Notes under the pieces: generated by a model
What the model was told of the DNA's origin: nothing
Seen by the model: only the letters and a program-made list of their open reading frames with translations
Database searches by the model: none
Program-made: the position numbers and the translations under genes
Shown: positions 46,294 to 55,276 of the stretch, piece by piece
Layout: the number at the start of each line of letters is the position of its first letter
Position numbering within the stretch: position 1 is the stretch's first letter
Assembly (NCBI RefSeq): GCF_002095485.1
Contig: NZ_MLFS01000010.1
Span: 29,072 to 93,071, forward strand
DNA: 64,000 nucleotides
Direction of reading: 5' to 3'
From: Pantoea wallisii
GTDB taxonomy: Bacteria > Pseudomonadota > Gammaproteobacteria > Enterobacterales > Enterobacteriaceae

Positions 46294-47694
46294 TTAAAAT
46301 GAGACATTAATGCCGGTCAGCATATTCCAGTCGCTAACGCCGTCGCGATCCAGTCGCTGCTGCGCCTGCAGCTGTGCGCCCAACGTGACATTCGGATGCA
46401 GCTGCCAGCTAACATAGCCGCTCACCTGTAAACGGTGATGGCCACTCTTTAAAGCGAACTCACCGTCATGGCTGCTCTTCAGGCTGCTGTACCTGCTGTC
46501 ACGATAGGCATAACGGGTTTCTGCCCCCATCCTGATCTGCGCCAGCGGCTGGTAATCGTAGCTCACGCCACCCGTAAGCTGCACCAAAGGCGCAAGGTGC
46601 CAGGCAATTTGCTTACCTTCACCCTCGTGGACCTCTTTGAAACGCATGAACTGCACGCCGGTACCCAGCAACGGTGTCAGGCTGTGCGCACCATATTGCC
46701 AGCGCCAGCCCATGTCGATCCCGGCATGGCCGATCAGCGCATTGACCTGTGCCATCTCCCCGTTATCCGTACTGCGTACGTTGCCATACGCGTGGCTTAA
46801 ACCCAGCGGCAGCACCAGTTGCAGACCGGTCGGCTGTTGCACACTCACCTGCGCATTTATCCCCTCCGTTTTTAGCCGTGCCTGGCTTTTTCTTTCGCCC
46901 AATTCTGACAGCGATGAGAGCGAGCCCTTGTGCACACCCAGGCTGAGCGAAAGCGGATGATTTTCCGTCTCAGGTGACCAGCGCGTACCGAGCAACCAGC
47001 CCTGATAGCGGCTGGTTGCGTTATTTACTCTCTCTGCGCTGTAGTAGCGTTCGCCGCCTGCGTAGCCGTACACAAACATATTGTGATGATCGTCAGAACG
47101 CATCTGTTGTGCAGCGAAGTGGAAGCGGGCTTGCATGGTATCGTCAAAGGCCAGCAGGAGATCGGGCAGCGCGAAGTAGAGCGGAGAGAGGGGCGTAACG
47201 GGCGTTTTGGGGGGGTCCGGCTCTGGCTGAGGTTGTGGAAATGGAAAGGGTTCTGGCTGCGAATCCGGATCTTCCGGTATCACAATACCGGGGTTATCAA
47301 TCAGGTTCGGGATCTCTTCATCTTTCTCGCCGGTAAGTAGCACATTTTGCAGGCGGTAGTACCAAAAACGGTGCCGGTTATCGGCCAGCAGATGTGAACG
47401 TGAGAGAGGATCGGCTGCCGCCGGGTTAATCTCTTCAAACCAGCTGCTGCGCGCCAGTATCTTACCCAGCAGTTTAATCCCTTCGCCGGTGTGGCGGCTG
47501 GCTTGCTGAACAAGCGGTACCGGAGCAGTTGATTGAAACGGTGAAGCAGCAATACACGCTGGCGAAGCCGGAAGCATTGCCGGGGAGTACAGACTATCTT
47601 GTTGTTCACTCAGGCAGGGCAGACACGTATCTGCAAGTAACGGGAGAGTGTAGCAGCAGGTACTTATGGCCAGCGCCAGCGGACAAAGGTTCAT
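46294..47694 (-). CDS. Passenger-less autotransporter beta-barrel protein
   Basis: A 466-residue outer-membrane protein. The ATG at 47694 is preferred because GGAAGAG is close by; a signal peptide of about 22 residues follows. After a short unique stretch with several cysteines it has YRLQNVLLTGE, a Pro/Glu linker (about 140-170), then a 12-strand-type autotransporter barrel ending in NVSF, the C-terminal Phe used by the Bam machinery. From YRLQN on it parallels the larger protease autotransporter next door, but it lacks the beta-helical passenger and protease domain. It could display only a short peptide, serve as a relic, or assist its neighbour. Confidence 0.78.
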   Translation of the reverse strand: MNLCPLALAISTCCYTLPLLADTCLPCLSEQQDSLYSPAMLPASPACIAASPFQSTAPVPLVQQASRHTGEGIKLLGKILARSSWFEEINPAAADPLSRSHLLADNRHRFWYYRLQNVLLTGEKDEEIPNLIDNPGIVIPEDPDSQPEPFPFPQPQPEPDPPKTPVTPLSPLYFALPDLLLAFDDTMQARFHFAAQQMRSDDHHNMFVYGYAGGERYYSAERVNNATSRYQGWLLGTRWSPETENHPLSLSLGVHKGSLSSLSELGERKSQARLKTEGINAQVSVQQPTGLQLVLPLGLSHAYGNVRSTDNGEMAQVNALIGHAGIDMGWRWQYGAHSLTPLLGTGVQFMRFKEVHEGEGKQIAWHLAPLVQLTGGVSYDYQPLAQIRMGAETRYAYRDSRYSSLKSSHDGEFALKSGHHRLQVSGYVSWQLHPNVTLGAQLQAQQRLDRDGVSDWNMLTGINVSF

Positions 47695-47857
47695 ATTCTC
47701 TTCCATGAATGAAGATAGTGAGAATCGCAAACCTAAAGCGGCAAACTCATCGGCAACTTAAGTTTTGTCTGGTTTTTCCTGAGGTAATTAAGGAAACGTT
47801 GAACTTAATGCGCTGGCCTGGTACCAGATTGAGGTGAAGGGGATGAAAAAACCGTTT

Positions 47858-47899
47858 CACCCCGGCGTAGTTTATTACGCAATAAACTACGCCGGGGTG
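47858..47899 (-). terminator. Long perfect hairpin after the protease autotransporter gene
   Basis: Arms of 19 bases (47858-47876 and 47881-47899) are perfect inverted copies with the four-base loop ACGC. On the minus strand AAACGGTTTTTTC follows, so it probably ends transcription of the protease gene. The stem is unusually long for a plain terminator. Confidence 0.7.
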
Positions 47900-47913
47900 T
47901 TGTTACGCCACCG

Positions 47914-50900
47914 TCAAAAACTGATTTTTACGCCAGCCTGTAGGTTCCAGTCGCTAATGCCTTCATGCGTCAGGCGCTGCTGACCTTGCACCTGGGTATT
48001 TAGCTCCACGTTGTCCAGCATCTGCCATCCTGCATAACCACTAAGCTGAACACTGTTGCCGCTGCGCCCGGTGGTGAAATAGCTGGCCTGCTCGCCGTCA
48101 CCGATTGCCACATGGTGACGTGTAGCGTCACGCTGGACATAGCGTGCTTCGCTGCCAAGCTTCAGCGCGTTCAGGGGGGTAAAGTCATATTTTATACCCG
48201 CCGAGAGTTGCATTGCCGGGCGTGTCGAATAGCTTACCCGGGCACCGTCACTGTCCGTAAAATCCTTAATCGACAGCCACTGCGCATTGATACCGGCGAC
48301 CGGTGTCAGCGCATGTGAACCAAGCTGCCAGCGCCAGCCGCTATCCACACCAATCTCACCTGCTTTACCGTTTATATCGGCAACTTTGCCCCTTAAATCG
48401 GTGCTGACGCTGCCACGGTAATGGCTGATGCCCATCGGTACGGCTAGCTGTAAACCTGCGGGCTGCTGCCAGTTCAGCATGGCATTAACAGTCAGCGTAT
48501 TGATGTGGCTTTGGCTGATGCCATCACGTGCGTCAGGCTTCATGTTTAGCGTGCCCTTATGGACAGCGCCGCTCACAGCAAACTGTTGCGATACCGGCCA
48601 GCGCGTTCCCAGCGTCCAGCCACGGTAACGGCTGTGAAAGTCGTAGCCATAATCCATAAAACCACCGGCACTGTGGTAACGATCATCACCGGTATAGCGT
48701 GAAACAAACAGATCAGGGCGGCCATCGCGACCCGCCTGCTGAGCGCTACTGATAAACAGCGAACGCAGATTTTCCGTCATGCTGTTAAGTGCAGCAGGCA
48801 GGGAAATATACGCCGGGACCTGCGGAATGACCGCTGCGCGCACGTGACGGGGCGGTGACACAGGTTCCGGGCCCGGCTGCGACACAGGCTCCGGACTCGG
48901 CTGGGGTTCTGGTTGAGGTTCAGGAACCGGCTGGGGTTGCAGAGGATCGCGGTTATTGCCTTCCGTTAGCAGAATATTTTGCAGACGATAATCCCAGTAG
49001 CGATCGCCTTCGCCTGCGACTAAACGCTCGCCGCTGCTGGCACGGCCCGGCGCAAAGGCGTACAGGCCATAAGCCCATGCACCACGCGCCACGTAACCTC
49101 CTGCCAGGCGCACGCTATCGGCATTGGCGTTACCGCCTACCTGCACCAGCGATACACCTTCATTGTTGTCTGCGATGCCATTGCTGTTGCGATCGCTGTC
49201 GATCCAGCTTGCCTGCGGAGTGACCTGCAGCCACAACGGCTGATTATCCTTCTGCTGCAGATCGCCATTGATCAGCAGACGGTCGGTAGCGTCAGCGCGG
49301 AAGGCGGAGTTGAGCACCAGGCTGTTGGCGCGACCGGTTTGCAAATTCTCGAGACGCAGCGATGACCAGCTGCCCGCCAGATTATTCCAGCCGGGTGCCA
49401 GCGTGACGTTATCCATCAGGCTGGCCTGGTGAATGACGCCGCTACCGGAGAGCAGCGTGCCCTCCGCCATTTTTAGATCAGACTCAAGATTGCCGTTGAC
49501 CTCCAGCTCGCCCTGCTGCACCTCAACGCCCTGCTGGTTATTCACTTTTCCACCCAGCGTCAGCCGGCCTGCGCCGGTTTTTATCAGGCCGCCCAACCCG
49601 CTGATGTTGGCATTGATCGCGGAAGCCAGCGGCCCGAGGGTGCTGGCGTGCGGCGAAATGTCCGCCAGCAGGCGTGACGACGCCGTGGCGAGGTCAACGG
49701 TTCCCGACAGCGTGGTGCGATCAAAGACATTTAGCGTAGCGCTGTTCGCCACGCTGACGCGGCTGTCGAGGTGAGCATGCTCCCGCAGCGTCAGGCTGGT
49801 TCCCGCAGAGACGTCCGTCTGATTAATGCGGTAGTGCGTTTCATTCCAGTCATGCGAAAAATAGACGTTACCGGCATGCTCAACGTGTTCGCCGCGCAGC
49901 TGCAGGTTTCCGCTGGCGATGCTGAGCCGGTTGAGCCAGGCATCAACGCTCAGTATCCAGTTATTGTGCGTGGTGACATCCAGTCGATCGCGTGAGGCCT
50001 CTTCACCCAGCTCACCGTGAAAGTGACGGTTGTTACCGGTCAGGGTAATCTGCGCCGTGTCGGTTTTATGGCGGTTAACGATGCGCGCGCCGCTGTTGTT
50101 ATGCAGGATGTCGTCAAAGCTCAGGTCGTTACCGTTGATGTCCAGCGTACCGCCGCGGTAGCCAAAGCGGATGTTTTTAGTGTCAATCTGATCGGCGCTA
50201 TTCAGCACCACGGTGGGGCGCCCGCTGAACAGGGTAATCTGTGAAAATGCCTGCTTACGGCCCTGGTCGTCGGCCTGTTGATCGAGGATCACCGTACCGT
50301 CACCGACATTGAGCGACCCGTCGTTGACGCCCCGCGCGTTGACATGCAGCGTGCCCGCACCGATTTTATGCAGCGCGTCATCCTTCAGGCCATTCACCTG
50401 CCACAGCACGGTTTTGTCTCTATCAACCTCGACGCCGCCGCCCACCCAGCTATGCGCTTTGCCATCAGGTGATTTTACGGTGTAGTCGGCAGAGAACTGC
50501 AGTTTGCCCGCGCCCATATTGATGGAGTTGTCCAGCACCACGGTGCCGCCTGCGCCGTTGAAACGAATATCTTTAGTCGCGTCCAGTTCCGCCAGCGTGA
50601 GTTTATCAGGCGCGGTCCAGCGCTTCTCTTCCGGCAGACCGTGCCACTGCCAGCTGTTGTTACCCTGAACAATGGCACCCAGCTGCCAGTGAATATCCCC
50701 ATCGCCTGCCACGTCTTCGACATCCGGATCGGTCATTTGGGCCTTAACCTGATCGACCCATTTGTCCATTATGGGGTAAGTGTATGATTCTCTGTCATAA
50801 AGATTAAAACGATTGCGACCTCTGTGAATAGCGACCAGCACCCAGCGCTTGTCAGTGTTATCCCAGGCAAAAACCGGACTGCCGCTATCACCGCTGTAGC

Positions 50901-51576
50901 CAATGGCCGCAAGAGGTGCAGAGCGGGGATCGTCTGGCCAGTAGGTGCTCAGGTTCAGCACGCCACCCTTGATAGAGGCTGCTTCTGGTTTAAACATGCC
51001 GCCGGTTTTGTAGATATAAAAATAACTTATCTGGTCGGGAACACCGGTAACGATATTTTCTTTTAGATGATAGCCGCCGCCAACGCGGGCATAGGCGGTA
51101 TAGCGGTCCCGATTTTGCAGAAATTCCCCATAACCGACGTAAGGCGTGGGCGCGCTTTCAACGACAACTTTATGGACGCGGGGAACATTAAAATCGACAT
51201 AGCTGGGGCTATCAGGATGGTCATTTCGATTGATAATGAGATAATTAATATCGAATTTCGCTTTGTTTCCTAAAGAAAAATTCGATAACCGTGACACATG
51301 GTGGGCGCTGACCACCAGCGAAGGGGAAATAAACGTGATATATCCCTTATTACTGACCATACCAAAATCCGGTAGTGGGACATCATTGACATAGCCGTCG
51401 AACGTACCGTCACTGCGATAAAGCGGAACGTTAACCTGCCCTGGCTTGTATTTACCCAGGTTTTCCGCAAAGTCGCGATACTCCTGTACGTCCACATCGT
51501 GGCGTATAATCCCTGCGTCTGCAGTGCCGCTTATGCAAAATGCGCCAATCAATAGCGCCAGCGGGCTTTTTTTCAT
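47914..51576 (-). CDS. Serine-protease autotransporter, S6 (IgA-protease/SPATE-like) family
   Basis: A 1220-residue secreted protease. A short signal peptide (about 1-21) ends at ADA. The chymotrypsin-like S6 domain spans about 22-280: His92 in VVSAHHVS, probable Asp128 in YVDFNVPRV, and Ser231 in GDSGSPVFAW. A beta-helical passenger follows (about 300-880), rich in short repeats such as GAGTLHVNARG and GAGRLTLGGKV. A Pro/Glu linker (about 890-935) leads to the C-terminal barrel ending in VKISF. I see no EVNNLN-type SPATE cleavage motif, so release may differ. The protease could cut host, plant or bacterial surface proteins; the target is unknown. Confidence 0.88.
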   Translation of the reverse strand: MKKSPLALLIGAFCISGTADAGIIRHDVDVQEYRDFAENLGKYKPGQVNVPLYRSDGTFDGYVNDVPLPDFGMVSNKGYITFISPSLVVSAHHVSRLSNFSLGNKAKFDINYLIINRNDHPDSPSYVDFNVPRVHKVVVESAPTPYVGYGEFLQNRDRYTAYARVGGGYHLKENIVTGVPDQISYFYIYKTGGMFKPEAASIKGGVLNLSTYWPDDPRSAPLAAIGYSGDSGSPVFAWDNTDKRWVLVAIHRGRNRFNLYDRESYTYPIMDKWVDQVKAQMTDPDVEDVAGDGDIHWQLGAIVQGNNSWQWHGLPEEKRWTAPDKLTLAELDATKDIRFNGAGGTVVLDNSINMGAGKLQFSADYTVKSPDGKAHSWVGGGVEVDRDKTVLWQVNGLKDDALHKIGAGTLHVNARGVNDGSLNVGDGTVILDQQADDQGRKQAFSQITLFSGRPTVVLNSADQIDTKNIRFGYRGGTLDINGNDLSFDDILHNNSGARIVNRHKTDTAQITLTGNNRHFHGELGEEASRDRLDVTTHNNWILSVDAWLNRLSIASGNLQLRGEHVEHAGNVYFSHDWNETHYRINQTDVSAGTSLTLREHAHLDSRVSVANSATLNVFDRTTLSGTVDLATASSRLLADISPHASTLGPLASAINANISGLGGLIKTGAGRLTLGGKVNNQQGVEVQQGELEVNGNLESDLKMAEGTLLSGSGVIHQASLMDNVTLAPGWNNLAGSWSSLRLENLQTGRANSLVLNSAFRADATDRLLINGDLQQKDNQPLWLQVTPQASWIDSDRNSNGIADNNEGVSLVQVGGNANADSVRLAGGYVARGAWAYGLYAFAPGRASSGERLVAGEGDRYWDYRLQNILLTEGNNRDPLQPQPVPEPQPEPQPSPEPVSQPGPEPVSPPRHVRAAVIPQVPAYISLPAALNSMTENLRSLFISSAQQAGRDGRPDLFVSRYTGDDRYHSAGGFMDYGYDFHSRYRGWTLGTRWPVSQQFAVSGAVHKGTLNMKPDARDGISQSHINTLTVNAMLNWQQPAGLQLAVPMGISHYRGSVSTDLRGKVADINGKAGEIGVDSGWRWQLGSHALTPVAGINAQWLSIKDFTDSDGARVSYSTRPAMQLSAGIKYDFTPLNALKLGSEARYVQRDATRHHVAIGDGEQASYFTTGRSGNSVQLSGYAGWQMLDNVELNTQVQGQQRLTHEGISDWNLQAGVKISF

Positions 51577-51743
51577 CGTAATCGTCCTGATCGAATAAAG
51601 TGAATTGCCGTCAATGTTAAGGGCGAGCAGGTGCTGCGGTGGGATAAGCCCCGTCTCAATTTTCTGACAATTCAGCGTTAATGATCGGTACTGCAGATCT
51701 GTTATGATGTTGCCGTTTTAGCCACTCCCGGATATAGAGATTC

Positions 51744-52091
51744 ATGTTAAAAATTAAATACCTGCTGCCTCTGTTGCTTATTATCTGCGCCGCTGTGTGG
51801 TGGCTGATGCCGCACTATAGCGATGAAGATAAAGCGTATTACATCGCCACCTTTTGCACCCTGACGCACGATGGTCGCGATAATAGCCCGCACGCTATGC
51901 AGCAAATTATTGAAGGCGGCAATTCAGATTATGCGCTGCAAAAAATTCACTTTAAATCAGGGCTGGCCGGGCATCTGCAGACAGTGTGGAAGGATTTAGC
52001 GCCGCAGCAACAGCAGCAGGCGCGTCAGGATGCATTATCCTGCCGACAGATATTTTCAGAAACGCTGCTGCCAGGGCAGACGGTACAGTAA
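51744..52091 (+). CDS. Small membrane-anchored protein of unknown function
   Basis: A 115-residue protein with one N-terminal hydrophobic helix (YLLPLLLIICAAVWWLM) and a periplasmic part of about 90 residues with two cysteines (TFCTLTH, LSCRQIF), probably joined. A Gln-rich stretch (APQQQQQARQ) precedes the second. The TAGAG before the ATG is a fair ribosome site. It diverges from the protease autotransporter gene across 167 bp. Family not recognised. Confidence 0.65.
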   Translation: MLKIKYLLPLLLIICAAVWWLMPHYSDEDKAYYIATFCTLTHDGRDNSPHAMQQIIEGGNSDYALQKIHFKSGLAGHLQTVWKDLAPQQQQQARQDALSCRQIFSETLLPGQTVQ

Positions 52092-52235
52092 AATTTCTGC
52101 CGCTGTAAACCGCCATTATTGCAGCGGCGAATTCTGCTTTTTGAGAAATCACCTGGTTTTTATAAGAAAATATAATAGCAGCAGCGCGGTCTTTTTAACG
52201 CCAGCATTAAATATCAGATAAATTAAACGTGTTTA

Positions 52236-52733
52236 TTAGCGCGTCAGACGATCGGTTTGCGTTAAAAAATTCCCATTATTAACGGTAACCGGCTGACAAA
52301 CACTTTTTTCGCGCTCGCTAAGAGAGAACGAGGCCTGGCGACAAATTGAGCAGGGATCGTCGCTGATGCGAATCTGTTGCTGCGTCTCGCCTTCCAGCTT
52401 GCGTTTACGGCAAAACAGTGGCGTACAGCCCATCACCTGTTTAAAAGAGCGGGTGAAAGATTGCTGACTTTCAAAATGATATTTCACCGCCAGGCTGATA
52501 ATCGGCAGCCCGGTATACTTTAACTCACTCACACAGCAGACTAATTTCTTTTTACGGATATAGCGTGCCAGGGTTTCATTGTGGTAGCGGGCGAAAAGCT
52601 TCTGTAAATACCATTTGGAATAGCCAGACTTTACGGCGATATCATCAATGCTTAAGCGCTGATCCAGGTTTGCCATAATCCATTCGGTCACCGAATCAAT
52701 AACCCCTTCGTTGTATTTCTGCTGCATCATCAT
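52236..52733 (-). CDS. AraC-family regulator of the MarA/SoxS/RamA size class
   Basis: A 165-residue DNA-binding protein. Two helix-turn-helix units are visible: LSIDDIAVKSGYSKWYLQKLFARYHNETLARYIRKKKL and IISLAVKYHFESQQSFTRSFKQVMGCTP. This is the whole MarA-type domain. A C-terminal tail of about 50 residues, with three cysteines (DPCSICRQ, SVCQPV), is extra. Three ATGs in a row start the gene behind GGAGG, so the exact start is uncertain by a few codons. Targets are unknown; stress or efflux control is likely by analogy. Confidence 0.78.
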   Translation of the reverse strand: MMMQQKYNEGVIDSVTEWIMANLDQRLSIDDIAVKSGYSKWYLQKLFARYHNETLARYIRKKKLVCCVSELKYTGLPIISLAVKYHFESQQSFTRSFKQVMGCTPLFCRKRKLEGETQQQIRISDDPCSICRQASFSLSEREKSVCQPVTVNNGNFLTQTDRLTR

Positions 52734-53049
52734 GATCCTCCATTAACTTCACACAGTGTAATTAAATTAAAGTTTTTAAGCACTCTGCTAACGTAAAGTT
52801 TTATAGGAAAATGACGATTTTATTATTTGTCATCAAGACCGGTCTTATTTTTCGTGAAATTAAACGTTTGCATGTTGTGATGATGTTGAATATTTAGCGT
52901 AATAACTGACGTTATTATTAACTCAAATTTTTTATGGCTTTGCGCAGCTTAACAGTCAAAACAGCCGCCTGCTTCGGCACAGCCCATCAATACGCATGTA
53001 CAATAATTGTGCCAGACTCTGAACGTTAACTACCTTAAGGAGAGGGCAC
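52734..53049. other. AT-rich divergent intergenic region
   Basis: About 316 bp between the AraC-type gene and the exported hydrolase. It is AT-rich near 52740-52930 and must contain both promoters. No gene is seen. Confidence 0.5.
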
Positions 53050-54066
53050 ATGCGGTTTCGTTTCCCGTCAAAACAACTACTTACTGCGACAATAGCAGCA
53101 GCATTACTGAGTGCGACAGCCTCTGCGGCGGATAACATTTATGGCGAACAGCTGGAGGGGTTTACTTATCCTTATCCCCTGCAGCACTTTACGTTTACCT
53201 CGCAACAGCAGTCGCTCAGCATGGGCTATATGGACGTTAAACCGACGCAGCAGGCGAACGGGCAAACGGTGGTGCTGATGCACGGGAAAAACTTCTGTGG
53301 CGCCACCTGGGATGACACCATAAAAGCGCTAAGCCAGCAGGGGTACCGGGTTATTGCACCTGACCAGATTGGTTTCTGCACCTCAACGAAGCCGGCCAGT
53401 TATCAGTACAGCTTCCAGCAGCTGGCACACAATACGCATCAGCTGTTAGCGCAGCTCGGTATCGAAAAAGCGGTGATTATCGGCCACTCCACCGGCGGCA
53501 TGCTGGCAACGCGCTATGCACTGATGTACCCACAGCAAACACAAAAGCTGGTGTTGGTGAATCCGATTGGGCTCGAGGACTGGAAAGCCAAAGGTGCGCC
53601 GTGGCGCTCGGTGGATCAGTGGTATCAGCGCGAGCTTAAGCTGGATGCGGCGGGCATCAAGAAGTATGAGCAGCAGACCTACTACAGCGGGCAGTGGAAG
53701 CCGGAGTATGACAAGTGGGTCGATATGCTGGCCGGGCTGAATAGAGGGCCGGGACATCAGAAGGTCGCGTGGAACTCCGCGCTGATTTACGACATGATTT
53801 TTACCCAGCCGGTCTGGTACGAGTTTAAAGATCTTACCGTGCCAACCACGTTGATGATTGGCACCGCCGATACCACGGCGATCGGCAGTGATATCGCCTC
53901 ACCGCAGGTCAAAGCGCAGCTCGGCCATTACAATGTGTTGGGTAAGCAGGTGGCGAAGATGATCCCAGGCGCGCGACTGATTGAGTTCCCGGGCATGGGA
54001 CATGCGCCGCAAATGGAGGAGCCGCAGAAGTTTAATCAGACGCTGATCGGGGATTTAGCGCGGTAA
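53050..54066 (+). CDS. Exported alpha/beta hydrolase
   Basis: A 338-residue protein with a signal peptide of about 27 residues (ALLSATASAA). The hydrolase core has VVLMHGKNFCGATWDD, APDQIGFCTSTKP and the nucleophile elbow IIGHSTGGMLATR. The acid is probably in MIGTADTTAIG, and the His in GMGHAPQMEEP. Two cysteines (NFCG, GFCT) lie close together and may pair in the periplasm. It resembles epoxide-hydrolase or esterase-like proteins; the substrate is unknown. AAGGAGAGG precedes the ATG. It shares a bidirectional terminator with hemB. Confidence 0.8.
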   Translation: MRFRFPSKQLLTATIAAALLSATASAADNIYGEQLEGFTYPYPLQHFTFTSQQQSLSMGYMDVKPTQQANGQTVVLMHGKNFCGATWDDTIKALSQQGYRVIAPDQIGFCTSTKPASYQYSFQQLAHNTHQLLAQLGIEKAVIIGHSTGGMLATRYALMYPQQTQKLVLVNPIGLEDWKAKGAPWRSVDQWYQRELKLDAAGIKKYEQQTYYSGQWKPEYDKWVDMLAGLNRGPGHQKVAWNSALIYDMIFTQPVWYEFKDLTVPTTLMIGTADTTAIGSDIASPQVKAQLGHYNVLGKQVAKMIPGARLIEFPGMGHAPQMEEPQKFNQTLIGDLAR

Positions 54067-54104
54067 CGCTGCGCGCGCGTTACCGGCTGCACAGCTGCAA
54101 AAAT

Positions 54105-54135
54105 AAAGGGGCGATCCGTGACGGATCGCCCCTTT
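54105..54135. terminator. Bidirectional terminator between the hydrolase gene and hemB
   Basis: AAAGGGGCGATCCG and its inverted copy form a 13- to 14-base stem around TGAC, with A- and T-rich flanks. It serves both convergent genes. Confidence 0.85.
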
Positions 54136-54159
54136 AAAGTCAGACTGATCTTATCTTAC

Positions 54160-55143
54160 TCAGAGGATTTTCTGCTCGGCGAGATCCAGAGCAAAGTAGC
54201 TGAAAATCAGATTCGCACCGGCACGCTTAATGGCGCCGAGGCTCTCCAGTACCACATTCCGCTCGTCGATCGCACCCGCCTGCGCGGCAAACTTAATCAT
54301 CGCGTACTCACCGCTGACCTGGTAAGCCGCCAGCGGCAGCGTGGTGCGCTCGCGGATATCGCGCAGAATATCCAGATAGGCACCAGCAGGTTTCACCATC
54401 AGGGAATCGGCGCCTTCCGCTTCATCAATCAGCGACTCGCGGATCGCCTCGCGGCGGTTCATCGGGTTCATCTGATACGTTTTACGATCGCCTTTCAGCG
54501 CCGTGCCAGCCGCTTCACGGAACGGGCCGTAGAAAGAGGAGGCGAACTTCGTGGAGTAGGACATGATTGCGGTATCGGTGAAGCCCGCTGCGTCCAGCGC
54601 CTGACGAATGGCTTTCACCTGGCCGTCCATGGCAGCGGATGGCGCGATAAAGTCCGCGCCGGCCTGCGCCGCGACGACGGCCTGCTTGCCGAGGTTAATC
54701 AGCGTCTGATCGTTATCAACACCGTGATCGCACAGCACGCCGCAGTGGCCGTGGCTGGTGTATTCACAGAAGCAAGTGTCAGACATGACGATCATTTCCG
54801 GCACGGTCTCTTTACAGATGCGCGACATACGCGCCACCAGGCCATTCTCATTCCATGCATCGCTGCCGGTGGCATCGGTGTGATGAGAGATACCAAAGGT
54901 CATCACTGAACGGATACCGGCTTTGGCAATGCGTTCGATCTCATACGCCAGACGCTTTTCCGGAATACGCATCACGCCCGGCATGGCATTGATCGGAACG
55001 TAGTCATCCACGCCCTCTTCGACGAAGATCGGCAGCGCCAGGTCGTTCAGGCTAAGGTGGGATTCCTGGAACATTTCGCGCATCGACGCGCTTTTACGCA
55101 GCCTTCTTGGGCGCTGAATCAGATTGAAATCAGACATGTTCAT
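54160..55143 (-). CDS. hemB: Porphobilinogen synthase (delta-aminolevulinate dehydratase)
   Basis: A 327-residue enzyme joining two 5-aminolevulinate molecules to porphobilinogen in haem synthesis. The metal-site cysteines are in [21 protein letters not shown]. The two Schiff-base lysines are in [14 protein letters not shown] and [29 protein letters not shown] and [13 protein letters not shown] match E. coli closely. The start could be the ATG at 55143 or at 55137; neither has a strong ribosome site. It converges with the exported hydrolase gene. Confidence 0.95.
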   Translation of the reverse strand: MNMSDFNLIQRPRRLRKSASMREMFQESHLSLNDLALPIFVEEGVDDYVPINAMPGVMRIPEKRLAYEIERIAKAGIRSVMTFGISHHTDATGSDAWNENGLVARMSRICKETVPEMIVMSDTCFCEYTSHGHCGVLCDHGVDNDQTLINLGKQAVVAAQAGADFIAPSAAMDGQVKAIRQALDAAGFTDTAIMSYSTKFASSFYGPFREAAGTALKGDRKTYQMNPMNRREAIRESLIDEAEGADSLMVKPAGAYLDILRDIRERTTLPLAAYQVSGEYAMIKFAAQAGAIDERNVVLESLGAIKRAGANLIFSYFALDLAEQKIL

Positions 55144-55243
55144 ATAACTTATGCTGGTGAAAAAAGTGGCGACAGTTTACTCCTTTTCCTGCAGCAGGAA
55201 GAGGGATTGTGTGCGGTGGGCATCAGACAAGCACAGAAACAAA

Positions 55244-55266
55244 ACTCCCGCCAGAGCGGCGGGAGT
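55244..55266 (-). terminator. Terminator of proP
   Basis: ACTCCCGCC and GGCGGGAGT are perfect nine-base arms with a five-base loop. On the minus strand TTTTGTTT follows. Confidence 0.88.
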
Positions 55267-55276
55267 GGCAGGACGA

